The notes beneath the pieces are model-generated. The model was not told the DNA's origin. It saw nothing but the letters and a program-made list of their open reading frames with translations, and did not search any database. This document shows, piece by piece, positions 29,240 to 38,369 of a DNA stretch of 64,000 bases. A program made the position numbers and the translations under genes. The stretch lies in the NCBI GenBank assembly GCA_963736575.1, contig CAVTPD010000001.1:1302001-1366000 (forward strand), written 5' to 3'. This DNA is from CAVTPD01 sp963736575 (GTDB lineage: Bacteria; Bacteroidota; Bacteroidia; Cytophagales; JAAEPT01). Numbering within the stretch: position 1 is the first letter of the stretch; every line of letters begins with the position of its first letter.

Positions 29240-29797
29240 GTGTTTTTTATAAAACGAAAAAGACAACAGACCGAAATCAATGCCAGTTCTATGGCAGATA
29301 TCGCCTTTTTGTTGCTTATTTTCTTTTTGGTAACTACCACTATTGTTAGTGATAAAGGTATTCCCTTTGTGTTACCCCCAAAGGTAGACGAAAACGTACC
29401 GGTAGATGTTGCCGATAAAAATGTGTTTAAGGTTATTGTGAACTCCAATAACGATTTACTGGTAGAAGATGAACCGATGGAGCTTTCTAACCTTAGAAAA
29501 GAAGCGGTTATCTTTTTAAGCAATAACGGTAAAGACCCTAAATTGTCGGACAGTCCACAAGACGCAATTGTTTCTTTCCGTGCCGATAGAGGTACTAATT
29601 ACGAAGCTTTTATTGTGGTTTTAGATGAACTGAAAGCTGCGTACCACGAACTACGTGCCAAAGAATTAGGGATTAGTGTAGATGAATATTTAACGCTAGA
29701 TCCTAAGAACGAAAACCATAGTCAAGCTATTGAAGCTGCTAGAAAGATTTATCCTATGCAGTTGTCCATTGCTGAACCAACAAAATTCGGAGAATAG
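29240..29797 (+). CDS. exbD: ExbD/TolR-family biopolymer transport protein (first copy)
   Basis: The 185-residue protein has a short cytoplasmic start with basic residues, one TM (IAFLLLIFFLVTTTIV) with the conserved Asp just before it (SMADIAF), which carries protons, and a periplasmic domain. It starts at GTG directly after the membrane-protein stop. It contains a longer periplasmic insert than standard ExbD. It works with ExbB to energise TonB-type transport. Confidence 0.92.
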   Translation: MFFIKRKRQQTEINASSMADIAFLLLIFFLVTTTIVSDKGIPFVLPPKVDENVPVDVADKNVFKVIVNSNNDLLVEDEPMELSNLRKEAVIFLSNNGKDPKLSDSPQDAIVSFRADRGTNYEAFIVVLDELKAAYHELRAKELGISVDEYLTLDPKNENHSQAIEAARKIYPMQLSIAEPTKFGE

Positions 29798-29799
29798 AA

Positions 29800-30261
29800 A
29801 TGGGTAATTTTAAAAAGAAATCCGTTACCTCTCAGGAAATTCCAACTTCGGCATTACCCGATATTATTTTTATTCTATTGTTCTTTTTTATGGTGACTAC
29901 CACCATTAGACCTTCTGACATCCGTTTAAGTGCCCGTTTACCCAAAGTAACACAGGTTGAAAAACTAGAACAGAAAAACTTAATCACCTACATCTATATT
30001 GGTAAACCTTTGGATAAATCTAAATTTGGTACCGAAGATAAAATACAGGTGAATGATGCTTTTGTGAACCCGGAAGACATCCCTCAGTTTATTGAAGAAG
30101 AACGCGTTAAATTAGGTCCGGATAGAGACCGTTTGACGGTATCTTTAAAAATTGACAAGGAATCTAAAATGGGTATCATTACCGATGTACAGCAAGCCCT
30201 TAGAGATGCCGATGCCCGTAAAATTGTTTACGCGGGTGTGAAGACAGGGTCTAATTTTTAG
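29800..30261 (+). CDS. exbD: ExbD/TolR-family biopolymer transport protein (second copy)
   Basis: The 153-residue second ExbD has the TM-preceding proton-relay Asp (SALPDIIFILLFFFMVTTT) and a typical periplasmic domain. It follows the first copy after two bases. The two copies differ well beyond recent duplication, so they may form a heteromeric complex, as expected for paired ExbD genes in Bacteroidota. It closes the operon, followed by a promoter-like element and a terminator that may belong to a small RNA. Confidence 0.92.
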   Translation: MGNFKKKSVTSQEIPTSALPDIIFILLFFFMVTTTIRPSDIRLSARLPKVTQVEKLEQKNLITYIYIGKPLDKSKFGTEDKIQVNDAFVNPEDIPQFIEEERVKLGPDRDRLTVSLKIDKESKMGIITDVQQALRDADARKIVYAGVKTGSNF

Positions 30262-30311
30262 GTAAAAACTAAATCTAAAACACGCTGTGTGTGAGTGCGA
30301 TTAAGTTTTAA

Positions 30312-30319
30312 TAAATTTG
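30312..30319 (+). promoter_or_regulatory. Promoter -7 element in front of a candidate small RNA
   Basis: TAAATTTG fits the TAnnTTTG -7 consensus. A TGTG at 30288-30291, 20 bases before it, may be a near-match -33 element. No ORF follows before the terminator at 30399. Confidence 0.45.
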
Positions 30320-30326
30320 TATTTAA

Positions 30327-30427
30327 TGGGTTAATCGTAGTTGAAAGGTCTCGCTGAGACTTCTTAATGCTACCAAAGAAGTTAGCAAAATATAAAAGAA
30401 GCCACACATCTCTGTATGGCTTTTTTT
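30327..30427 (+). ncRNA. Candidate small RNA between a promoter and a terminator
   Basis: About 100 bases between the -7 element and a strong terminator contain no ORF but have ordered structure: GTCTC-GCT-GAGAC hairpin (about 30348-30360), a CTTCTT/AAGAAG hairpin with an inner GCTA/TAGC pairing, then the terminator. It does not match SRP RNA (no GGAA-tetraloop helix), 6S or tmRNA signatures. It could also just be the 3' UTR of exbD. A 5' end is not certain. Confidence 0.35.
30399..30427 (+). terminator. Intrinsic terminator after exbD or the candidate sRNA
   Basis: AAGCCACACA (30399-30408) pairs with TGTATGGCTT (30413-30422) with one mismatch around a TCTC loop, followed by T5-T7. Confidence 0.85.
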
Positions 30428-30635
30428 GTTTGTAGAAGTAGATAAGACTATGTGAGTTTTCACTGATATTTTCTGAATTTTTTGCAACTGCTTCTGTAGA
30501 ATATCATCAACAGATAGTGTTTTTAGGTCTACATTATAGTTTTTGCAAACAATGTTAAGTTATTGTAAATCATAGGTTTTTGTTTTCGGTGCTGTTTTTT
30601 CATTAAAAGGGGAAAGGAAATTAAAAACTATGACT

Positions 30636-31061
30636 ATGAAAAAGCTAACAAAAACAAACGCATTACTAATGGCCGCTATTTTTATTGGCGCAGTATTATT
30701 TCAGGCATGTAAAAAAGAAAATGAAGTAACCGTAAGAGCTCAAATAGAAGGTACATGGTACGCAGAATCGGTAACTACTACTTATACAGATGAAGATGGA
30801 GATGGTGTTTCCGGTACAGACTCTGACCAAAATTGGTCTATTAAGTTTGATGACGGTAATTATGTGATTGACGGAGAAAACGACTTTTTAGATTCTAATG
30901 GTACGTATTCAATTAATGGGGACGATATGACTTTATACCCTCAAAATGGAGATCCAAAAACATGGAAAATTGAAAACGTTAACAACAGTGATTTAAAAGC
31001 TAAATACACAGATTCTGATGATGACGGAGAATTTACCGTTGTAATTGACTTTAATAAATAA
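30636..31061 (+). CDS. Small lipocalin-like lipoprotein
   Basis: A 141-residue lipoprotein: the signal ends near FQAC with Lys-rich flanks, followed by IEGTWYAESVTTTYTDEDGDG and DDMTLYPQNGDPKTW, the pattern of the lipocalin-like domain found in many Bacteroidota lipoproteins. The Met at 30636 starts a clean n-region; another Met lies two codons upstream. A purine-rich sequence (ggggaaagg) precedes it. Acidic D/E-rich segments suggest calcium or solvent exposure. Specific function unknown; it ends with a strong terminator. Confidence 0.8.
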   Translation: MKKLTKTNALLMAAIFIGAVLFQACKKENEVTVRAQIEGTWYAESVTTTYTDEDGDGVSGTDSDQNWSIKFDDGNYVIDGENDFLDSNGTYSINGDDMTLYPQNGDPKTWKIENVNNSDLKAKYTDSDDDGEFTVVIDFNK

Positions 31062-31109
31062 AATGTTATTGACTTACTTGCTTATTAGAAAGCAAGCCTA
31101 AGGAGTATT

Positions 31110-31148
31110 AAGGTAGTTAGCGATCAGTTAGATCCTGACTACCTTTTT
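31110..31148. terminator. Intrinsic terminator after the lipocalin-like gene
   Basis: AAGGTAGT (31110-31117) pairs with ACTACCTT (31138-31145), with an inner GATC/GATC pairing, followed by T5. It also marks the end of the reading frame of the decayed zeta-like gene on the other strand. Confidence 0.8.
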
Positions 31149-31621
31149 TGTGTTTTTAAAGTTGTTATGCTTTTTTAAACCTTCATAAAAGTTATTTTTA
31201 ATATTATCATCGGAAACGAAGTGTCCTTTTTAAAATTTAGAGCGCTTCATTACACGCTCTTTTGATTTTTCTACCGAATCCAGAAAAATATAAATTAAAT
31301 GAATATCATAACCCACTTTATCAAATAAGGCTATAGGTTCAATTTGAGCACCAGTACTTAAATTAGATTCGCAACAAAAATCTTCTCCGTTTATAATAGC
31401 TTTTTCTGCTGCTTCTAAGAATATTCGGTTGACTTGTTTTCATTTTTGTTCCTCAATTCGTGAAAAATCAAAACTCAATGCTGTTTCATCCAGTTCTTTT
31501 TTAATCTGATCAATATTTAAAGAATCAGTAGATATTAAACCTTTGGATTTTAGGAAAGGGGAGTGACGGGTTTTACCTGCTCTGCTCCATTTGGGCCAGC
31601 TATTACCGTTAAAACAGGCAT
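31128..31621 (-). pseudogene. Decayed zeta-toxin-like P-loop kinase gene
   Basis: On the minus strand the reading MPVLTVIAGPNGA begins a Walker A of the zeta-toxin/ABC-type ATPase family, but a five-base duplication of AGAGC breaks the frame before the GKTRHSPFLKSKG part. After it the frame continues with DQIKKELDETALSF, an in-frame TGA, then FLEAAEKAIINGEDFCCESN, DIHLIYIFLDSVEKSKERV, a TAA and KGHFVSDDNI. The order and motifs match zeta toxins of about 190 residues, so this is a remnant with at least three disabling changes. It starts where the partner ORF stops (TAATG overlap). Confidence 0.55.
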
Positions 31622-31793
31622 TATTTTGCCTTGTTAAGGTTTTTTATAGTTTGGCTAAGTTGAGGATTGTTTTTGAAATACTCTTTCGACAATAAGTCAT
31701 ACGTAGGAAAATCTTTCACGTTTTTTAAAAATACGCGCGGGCATCTTTTAAAATGCCTTTATTTTGAATGACGTATTCTAATGCCTCATCCAT
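31621..31793 (-). pseudogene. Remnant small partner (antitoxin-like) of the zeta-like gene
   Basis: The ATG at 31793 starts MDEALEYVIQNKGILKDAR, after which a CG-rich two-base insertion breaks the frame; in the shifted frame it continues VFLKNVKDFPTYDLLSKEYF and ends at the zeta-like start. Total about 56 residues. A short ORF translationally coupled to a zeta-type kinase is the usual antitoxin layout, but I cannot match it to a named family. Low confidence. Confidence 0.35.
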
Positions 31794-31857
31794 AGTAAAA
31801 AGATAAAAAAGCATTTACAAATTGTAAATAATTGTTTTTTGTTAGTAGTGTAACTAA

Positions 31858-31945
31858 ACGTAGTCAACGGTCGGTAGACCTTGACTACCGTTGGTGCAGG
31901 CTTAAAGGTTTGCAACCGTTGTCAACGTTGGCTAATCCATTCCCT
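31858..31945. repeat. Cluster of interleaved inverted repeats
   Basis: GTAGTCAA (about 31860) is repeated inverted as TTGACTAC; CGGTAG (31872-31877) pairs with CTACCG (31885-31890), and CAACGGT with ACCGTTG. A further CAACCGTTGTCAACGTTGG follows. Several exclusive folds are possible, and this spot is less AT-rich than its surroundings. No gene here is convincing. Confidence 0.45.
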
Positions 31946-32000
31946 TGGGTACTTGGGTTGCCAAGAGAGTTTGAAGGCGCTTTAGATGGGGTTGCTAAAA

Positions 32001-32033
32001 AGGATCGAGGATCTTTAAAAGATCCTTGATTCT
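32001..32033. terminator. Strong hairpin, possible terminator
   Basis: AGGATCTTT (32008-32016) pairs perfectly with AAAGATCCT (32018-32026), extended outward with GATC/GATT to about 32001-32033. On the minus strand it is followed by T5. It could be an old terminator or part of a mobile element end. Confidence 0.4.
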
Positions 32034-32152
32034 GAGAATAAGCTCTGTTTTTTGTACGCACAGGTGGAATATACTTGCATTAGGGGAGAAGCAAGGTTCT
32101 ACTGTGGATAACACACCTTTTATCATAAGAGTAATGTTACTATTATTATAGC

Positions 32153-34744
32153 ATGGATGGTAAAGAGTTTAAAACAAAGGACTTTATAAAAAGCTTTTTA
32201 ATTGAAAGAGATTTAAAAGTTGTTCTAGTAGGTTTAATACTTTTTATCTTTCTTTTCGAATTTGTAACATCTATTGTTAAGCAGATTTCAGAACAACTTT
32301 TCTTTGATTTTGAGAGTGGTTTTTTTAAAGACATCACCTTTATATTTCTGACAGGATATATAATATTTTTGTTTATTAAACACTTCAAAAAGCCGCCTAG
32401 ACTTTCTTTTTCACTGTTAATTGTTCTCTTGACCGTTTCAGTTTATTATTTAATTCTAAGATTTTCTGGAGAAGTTCTTTTTTATGGAAGATGGATATTT
32501 GCATACACTGACCTTCTATTGATAGGAAGCTTTTTTTATACTGTTCTCTATATCAAAAGTCTTATAAGCGCATATCTTTTAGCTAAAGGGAGTTATGAAA
32601 AAGAAAAACAAAAAGAACTTTCAGAATATGATGGTTTTCTTCTTGGTGAGCCCCTTTCAGAAAATGGAGAGGATAGTTTTGGAAGGACTTTAACAGCTCA
32701 AGAAGTTATAGACAGAATTTTCAAGACTAAACACCAAAAAAGTTCTCTTGCTATTGGAATAACGGGTGAATGGGGTTCTGGAAAAACATCCTTTTTAAGA
32801 TTAATTAAAGGAGAACTTGAAAATGTAGGATTTCTGAATAAGCATAACGTAAAAGAAACAGATTTTGAAGTTATTGATTTTAATGTTTGGCTTAGCTCAA
32901 CACCTAAACAGATCATCAAAAATTTTTTCGATCTTCTAAAAAATCGCTTAAAGAAATATGATCCAGGATTATCAGGAATAATAAATACTTATGTAAGGAC
33001 AATTTTATCAAACTCAAAGTATACAATTTGGAGTGCTTTATACGATAAGGTTTTCCATACTGAAGATTTTCAGACAGAATACGATCAATTAAATAAACGA
33101 ATCAAAAATATTGATAAGAAAATTATTGTATTTATAGATGACTTTGACCGCTTAGACGGGCAAGAAATATTAGAAGTATTAAGGCTTATCAGAAATACAG
33201 CTAATTTTTCTAATACCGTTTTTGTTTGTGCTTATGATCATGAATATGTTGCTAAAACATTAGGAAAAGAAGTCGAAAAGCCAGAAGCTTATATTGAGAA
33301 AAATTTTTCAATGCATAATACCTTTACCTAAGATAGAATCAAATGTATTTGAAAATTTAATTAAAGAAGAACTAAAAAAAGTATTGATTGATGATGATTA
33401 CAGGATTTTTGAAGACAGGTTAGTAGATACATCAAAAGTTGTTTTTTCTTCATTCTCTCACTCAAGAGATTTAACAAGGTTTATAAATACTTTTGTTATT
33501 TCATATTCAAACCTTAAAAATCAGGTTCTTGTATACGATTTATTGTTTTTAGAATTATTGAAGTTTAAATACCCTGAAATTTATGATCGTTTATATGAAG
33601 AAAGAGAAGGAGACAAAAGAGTTTTAACCATAATACCCAATTCTTACCATCAATCATTTTATATACTTAACTATAAATTAGATTCTACTCAGAAAAATGA
33701 GGGGTATGACAAATTTAAACCTCAAGATTTCCTTCTGCTCAGAGATAGTCAATATCATAATCCAGATTTTTTAATGTCTCTTTTACGTTTGCTTTTCCCT
33801 CATTTTGAACATGATTTACAACCAAAGAATATCAATAGCATTCAACATGTATTAGGGTTCGAAAAATATTTTCTTAATCGAATTGGATCAAAAAATATAC
33901 CTAATGATAGTTATATGAATCTATTTGGAGAAAATTTTGAGACAATCAAAGTTCAGCTTGACGCTTGGTTTAATGATGATCGAAATGAAGAATTATGTTT
34001 GAGGTTCGAAACTTCAATCAATATCCAAAATGAAAAGGAATTTGAAAATTATGTTAAAGCAGCGATTTATTATGGGGAAAAAATACTGTTAGCTGAAAAA
34101 GCTCGATTTTTAAATCCATTTACAGTCATGTTCAAAAATATTAAAATACCTGAAATTAAAGAGTTTGATGACAATAATTTAAAAGTTGTAATGTTTGAGC
34201 TCCTAAAAAGCTCGATTTCGGGCATAAATATATTATAGTTTATCTTTTTAATACAAAGCAAAACAGCAAAATAACAGATTTTAATTTTGATAGTATTGAT
34301 GTAAAAGAGATTCGCATAAAGCACTTTAACTTATTATGTGGAAAAAATTCTTCTTTAAATTTAAGTTTAATGAATGCATTTAGCGATTGTGGTCAAATCG
34401 TAAATAAAAGATTGGAAATTGATGTTGAAGCTATTCAATACTTTAAAAAATTTGTTATCGAAAAAGATCTAATTGGTTATCTAAAATATAGCATAGCACC
34501 AATAAGTGAATATAGATTAGATCCTCCTTTTAAATATAGTTTTGTATATCATGTAGAATTATTATTTGATTCAAAAGAAAATTTTGTGAATGTGGTTTTA
34601 CAAAAAATTGATTCAAATTCAGAGTGGGTAATTGAATTTAAAATCTTTCTAGAAAAGTATAAAGATAATATGTATCAACCAGTGAGTTATACATTTGAAA
34701 ATTTTGAACTCAAAAATAATTTTTTTATTTCCGCTCAAAATTGA
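32153..34744 (+). CDS. KAP-family P-loop NTPase with N-terminal membrane helices, two frameshifts
   Basis: The repaired protein is about 860 residues. Residues 1-145 contain several TM helices (VVLVGLILFIFLFEFV and others), then a Walker A in ITGEWGSGKTSFL (about residue 204) and Walker B IIVFIDDFDRLDG (about 324), typical of KAP P-loop NTPases, followed by a long charged region. Frame one ends at 33331: one A too many in the A5 run near 33300 breaks EKIFQCIIPLP. Frame two ends at 34238: one A is missing in the run at 34204-34208. Frame three runs to 34744. KAP proteins with TMs are often linked to plasmid or phage conflict. AT-rich. Confidence 0.78.
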
Positions 34745-34764
34745 AATTGTTTTTATGAGTAGCA

Positions 34765-35794
34765 TCACTCCCAATCCGGAATATAAAAGTCAAAAACCAT
34801 CTTATTCATACAATCGAAATGACCTTTAGGGCATTTGTTGTAGCCAATTTTTGAGCAAGGACGGCAATCCAGTTTGTTGTTTTCAAACACCGTAAACTTG
34901 GTTTTGTAGGGGTACATGCCAAAAAACGGAGTAGTATTTCCCCAGATAGAAAAAACTTCCTTTTTAAAGGCCGCTGCAATGTGCATTAAACCCGTATCGT
35001 GCGTAAATACCGCTTTCGATTGTTCTATTAAAGAAGCACTTTGGTTTAAGTTAAATTTGCCTACGCCGTTAAATATTACTGCTTTCTTTTTTAAGCGAAT
35101 TACGGATAATATCTTCGTCTTTTTTATTCTCTAACGGGTGGAAGAAAGTCTTCAATGGTTTGTGCATCTTCCTTGTCTTCTTTTCCGCCTAACAAAACAA
35201 TAGGTTTGTTAATTTTATCGCAGAGTTCAATCATCCGTTTTACCGGAAGTCGTTTGGTAGCATGTTGCCCACCAATAACAAAAGCAATGTAACCGTTGCG
35301 GTGTGTTTCGGGCAGCCAGTTCGGTTCTACAAAGTCTTTTTCCGGTATAAAATAGTCCAAGCCCTCATCGTCGTTGGTAACGCCTAAAGGGGCAACGGTT
35401 TCCATGTAACGGTCAACAATGTGCACATTAGGCATCTTGTTAATCTTAAAGTTTACATAGATGTATTTTTCTACATTCAGCTTATTGAAACGCGTACGAT
35501 TTAACCCCTAAAAGTGTTTTAATGATCTTTGTTTTCAGGTTTTTGTGTAAATCTATTACTACATCAAAATTTTCCTTTTTTAGCTTGTTGACCAGTTCTT
35601 TAACGCTTCCGTCTAAGGTATGTACTTTATCTATGTACGGGTTTTCGTTCAGAATAAAAGCAAATTGAGGCTTGGTAGCGTAATGGATTTCAACACCCTC
35701 CAGTTGTTTTTTTAAGGTTACGGACTACAGGCGTAGTGAGCACAATATCTCCAATGGAAGAAAAACGAAGAATAAGAACTTTTAGATTGGCCAT
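34765..35794 (-). pseudogene. Glycosyltransferase family 9 (heptosyltransferase-like), several frameshifts
   Basis: On the minus strand the start MANLKVLILRFSSIGDIVLTTP at 35794 is a typical ADP-heptose:LPS heptosyltransferase N-terminus. The frame breaks at the T7 run 35707-35713, again near 35490-35505 (KSYAFQ), near 35134 and near 35070, but all parts are in order: DVVIDLHKNLKTK, NGYIAFVIGGQHATKRLP, AVFTHDTGLMHIAAAFKK and CRPCSKIGYNKCPKGHFDCM near the end. Four indels in one kilobase suggest consensus errors, although a real pseudogene cannot be ruled out. Would add a sugar to lipopolysaccharide or a glycolipid. Confidence 0.72.
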
Positions 35795-35937
35795 AGACGA
35801 AAGTAACTACAAGGTGTGATATTTGAAATACGTGGAGATATTTAACGTCATACCTGAAAATAAAGTCCTACAATTGAGAAGGTCTTTATTTGTCCGGAAT
35901 CTAAGAAGAAATTCCGGAATAACGGTTGGTGCTTAAG

Positions 35938-37605
35938 CTACTTGCCACGATTTTTAAAATAGCTGTCAATTTCTTCCAGACTATATGTGTTCAGTATAAA
36001 TTCTTTAGGCACACCGGCTTTTTGCGCCATGTAAACACCGTACTTCATGTGGTGATAACCTTGCTGCTCGTGCGCGTCGGGGTTAATGCTTAACATCACC
36101 TCCTTTTCCAAACAGTAGGGGATTAAGGTCCAATCTATGTCTAAGCGCCACGGATTAGAATTGATTTCAATCACTACTTTGTTGGCGGCACAGGCATCAA
36201 TCACCTTTTTATAATCTAGCGGATAACCGTTTCGGCGGAGCAATAATCGTCCTGTCCAGTGGCCTAAAATGGTGGTGTAAGGATTTTCAATGGCCGTTAT
36301 AATCCGTTTAGTAGCCGTTTCTTTGTCCATTTCTAAATTAGAATGAATGGAAGAAACAATAAAATCGAAGCTTTTTAACACCTCTTCGCGGTAATCCAAA
36401 CTACCGTTGTTAAGGATATCGCTTTCAATGCCTTTAAAGATTTTAAAACCGTTGTAGTTCGCGTTTAGTTTTTCTATTTCTTTATGCTGAAGCAATATGC
36501 GTTCTTCGTTTAAACCGTTGGCATAAAAAGAAGTCACCGAATGGTCAGAAATCCCCAAATATTCATAACCTAATTCTTTACAGTAATCGGCCATTTCTTT
36601 TAAAGAATGTTTACCGTCGCTGTAGCTAGAATGGTTGTGCAAGCTTCCTTTTAAATCGGTTTGTTGCACCAACTTTTCAAAATCAAATCCTTCTTTGAAT
36701 TCGGCTACGGCTTCCCGGGCAATAGCGGGTATTACTTTTTGCTGAATAGAATTGTAAACTTTTTCTTCGGAAAACGGAACGCTGAAATCGGCGTTGTTTT
36801 CTCGTAAATGTTTAATGTGCGCCGGAGCAGAATTTAAAAGAAATTGCTTTTCGGCTAATTCTTCCGTCTTTATAAAATGGAATTCAACAGGAACTTCTAA
36901 TTCTAATAATTTAGAACGCAATAAAACGGGACTGCTGTTTTTTATGTCTAATTCGAAATTGGGGTTTTGAGCCAGTAATTTTTTAACCGGCATAAAACCA
37001 GTATTAGTAATTAAGATTTGCAGCGACTGTAGAATAGGTGTCTTACGTTCGTATTCACCGGCGGCAACAATTTCAGCTTCTGGGAATGCTTCTTTCAAAA
37101 CGGAAATTAAATCTTCCACAAAAACATCTAAGGTTCCTACGTGTACTTTTCCGCGTTGTTCGTCTTCAAATTCTAAAGACTGTAGAATTTTTTCGGCCGT
37201 TTTAGCACCAAAGCCTTTCATTTTGCTTAGTTCACCGTTTTGGCAAACTTCCCTCAACTTTTCTTTAGAATCTATGCCGTATTCTTGCCACAGCGTACGA
37301 ATCTTCTTAGTTCCTAAACCACGTACAGAAAGCATTTTAACAACACTTTCGGGGATTTGTTGGCGTAGTTCTTCTAATTCTTCTAAGGTTCGGGTCTCTT
37401 GTAGGGTGCGTATTTTATCGGTAAAGGATTTAGAAATCCCTAAATCTTTCCATTCGCTCTCCGGAAATTCAATAATGGGTGATTGTAACTTTTCTATATT
37501 AAATGCGGCATTGCTGTACCCTTTTACCTTAAACGGATTGGCATCAATAAGCTCTAGCAAAGAAGCAATGGTTTTAAATATCTGTATCAGATCCTTATTG
37601 GTCAT
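35938..37605 (-). CDS. polX: PolX-like protein: HhH and PHP domains, polymerase site apparently lost
   Basis: The 555-residue protein follows the bacterial PolX layout: an N-terminal 8-kDa-like domain (ELIDANPFKVKGYSNAAF), a helix-hairpin-helix (VRGLGTKKIRTLW, MKGFGAKTAEKI), a palm region and a C-terminal PHP phosphoesterase (HNHSSYSDGKHSL, ISDHSV, PDAHEQ). In the palm, the expected GS..RR and DxD catalytic motifs read GEYERKTPILQSLQIL, without the Asp pair, so polymerase activity is doubtful while the PHP metal ligands are intact. Probably a DNA-repair nuclease. Confidence 0.85.
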   Translation of the reverse strand: MTNKDLIQIFKTIASLLELIDANPFKVKGYSNAAFNIEKLQSPIIEFPESEWKDLGISKSFTDKIRTLQETRTLEELEELRQQIPESVVKMLSVRGLGTKKIRTLWQEYGIDSKEKLREVCQNGELSKMKGFGAKTAEKILQSLEFEDEQRGKVHVGTLDVFVEDLISVLKEAFPEAEIVAAGEYERKTPILQSLQILITNTGFMPVKKLLAQNPNFELDIKNSSPVLLRSKLLELEVPVEFHFIKTEELAEKQFLLNSAPAHIKHLRENNADFSVPFSEEKVYNSIQQKVIPAIAREAVAEFKEGFDFEKLVQQTDLKGSLHNHSSYSDGKHSLKEMADYCKELGYEYLGISDHSVTSFYANGLNEERILLQHKEIEKLNANYNGFKIFKGIESDILNNGSLDYREEVLKSFDFIVSSIHSNLEMDKETATKRIITAIENPYTTILGHWTGRLLLRRNGYPLDYKKVIDACAANKVVIEINSNPWRLDIDWTLIPYCLEKEVMLSINPDAHEQQGYHHMKYGVYMAQKAGVPKEFILNTYSLEEIDSYFKNRGK

Positions 37606-37809
37606 TTACTCTTTTTTCTTGAAATTAAGGTTATTTACGCACTTTATAAAAGAGGATTTAAATTGGTAAAGTTTTCAACGTTAATTTTTCCTAATTTTAG
37701 AATGAATTATATTCATGTTGATTAATAATTATACAAAAAGACCTTCGGATTACTGGAATAATCCAACTTAAAAAAAGGCTTATCTGTAGACGTCAAAATA
37801 TACTCTATT

Positions 37810-37817
37810 TAAATTTG
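37810..37817 (+). promoter_or_regulatory. -7 promoter element just before pyrR
   Basis: TAAATTTG matches TAnnTTTG and lies only five bases before the pyrR ATG at 37823, so the mRNA may be nearly leaderless. No clear -33 element. Confidence 0.4.
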
Positions 37818-37822
37818 TAGGG

Positions 37823-38369
37823 ATGCAAGAAAAGGAAATTCTAGACGAGCAACTGTTAGCGATAACCATAGACCGTTTATGTCATCAGGTGATAGAAAAC
37901 CACGATGACTTTTCGAAATCTGTAATTATTGGCCTTCAGCCACGCGGAAAACATTTATCAAAACGTATTCAGAAAAGACTGAAAGCCATTACCGGTATTG
38001 ATGTTCCTGTGGGTACGCTGGACATTACCTTTTACAGAGATGATTTCAGAAGGAGAGAAGCACCCTTAAAAGCCAGTGAAACCACGTTACCTTTCTTAAT
38101 TGAAAAGAAGAAAGTATTGATAGTAGACGATGTTTTGTTTACCGGAAGATCTATACGCGCGGCGTTTGATGCCTTAAGCGCTTATGGTAGACCCGAAACC
38201 GTAGAGCTTATTGGTGTTGATAGACAGAAAATATACGCGTGAATTACCCATTCACCCCGACTATGTGGGTAAAACTATTAACAGTCAGTTGTCCCAGAAA
38301 GTGAAAGTATTTCTTTCGGAATCTGAAGACGTGCAAAAAGACAGTGTGATTTTAATTAGCGATTTATGA
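37823..38369 (+). CDS. pyrR: PyrR, pyrimidine operon regulator/uracil phosphoribosyltransferase, one frameshift
   Basis: The first 130 residues match PyrR, including the PRPP-binding KVLIVDDVLFTGRSIRAA. An extra G in the GG at 38213-38214 throws the frame; without it the protein continues LIDRKYTRELPIHPDYVGKTI to a stop at 38369, giving the normal length of about 181 residues. The TGA overlaps the pyrB ATG (ATGA). PyrR binds pyr mRNA and UMP in other bacteria; the direct pyrR-pyrB coupling supports that role. The break is probably a sequencing error. Confidence 0.87.

Noticed and set aside
30327..30427. SRP, 6S or tmRNA identity for the candidate small RNA
   Set aside because: No GGAA tetraloop helix, no 6S bubble and no tRNA-like end; the identity remains open.
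31832..32029. 65-residue ORF in the inverted-repeat region
   Set aside because: TTG start, odd composition and overlap with dense inverted repeats; not supported as a protein.
37741..37770. Pyr attenuator upstream of pyrR
   Set aside because: A GGATTA/TAATCC stem exists but has no T run after it, and the likely promoter lies downstream of it.
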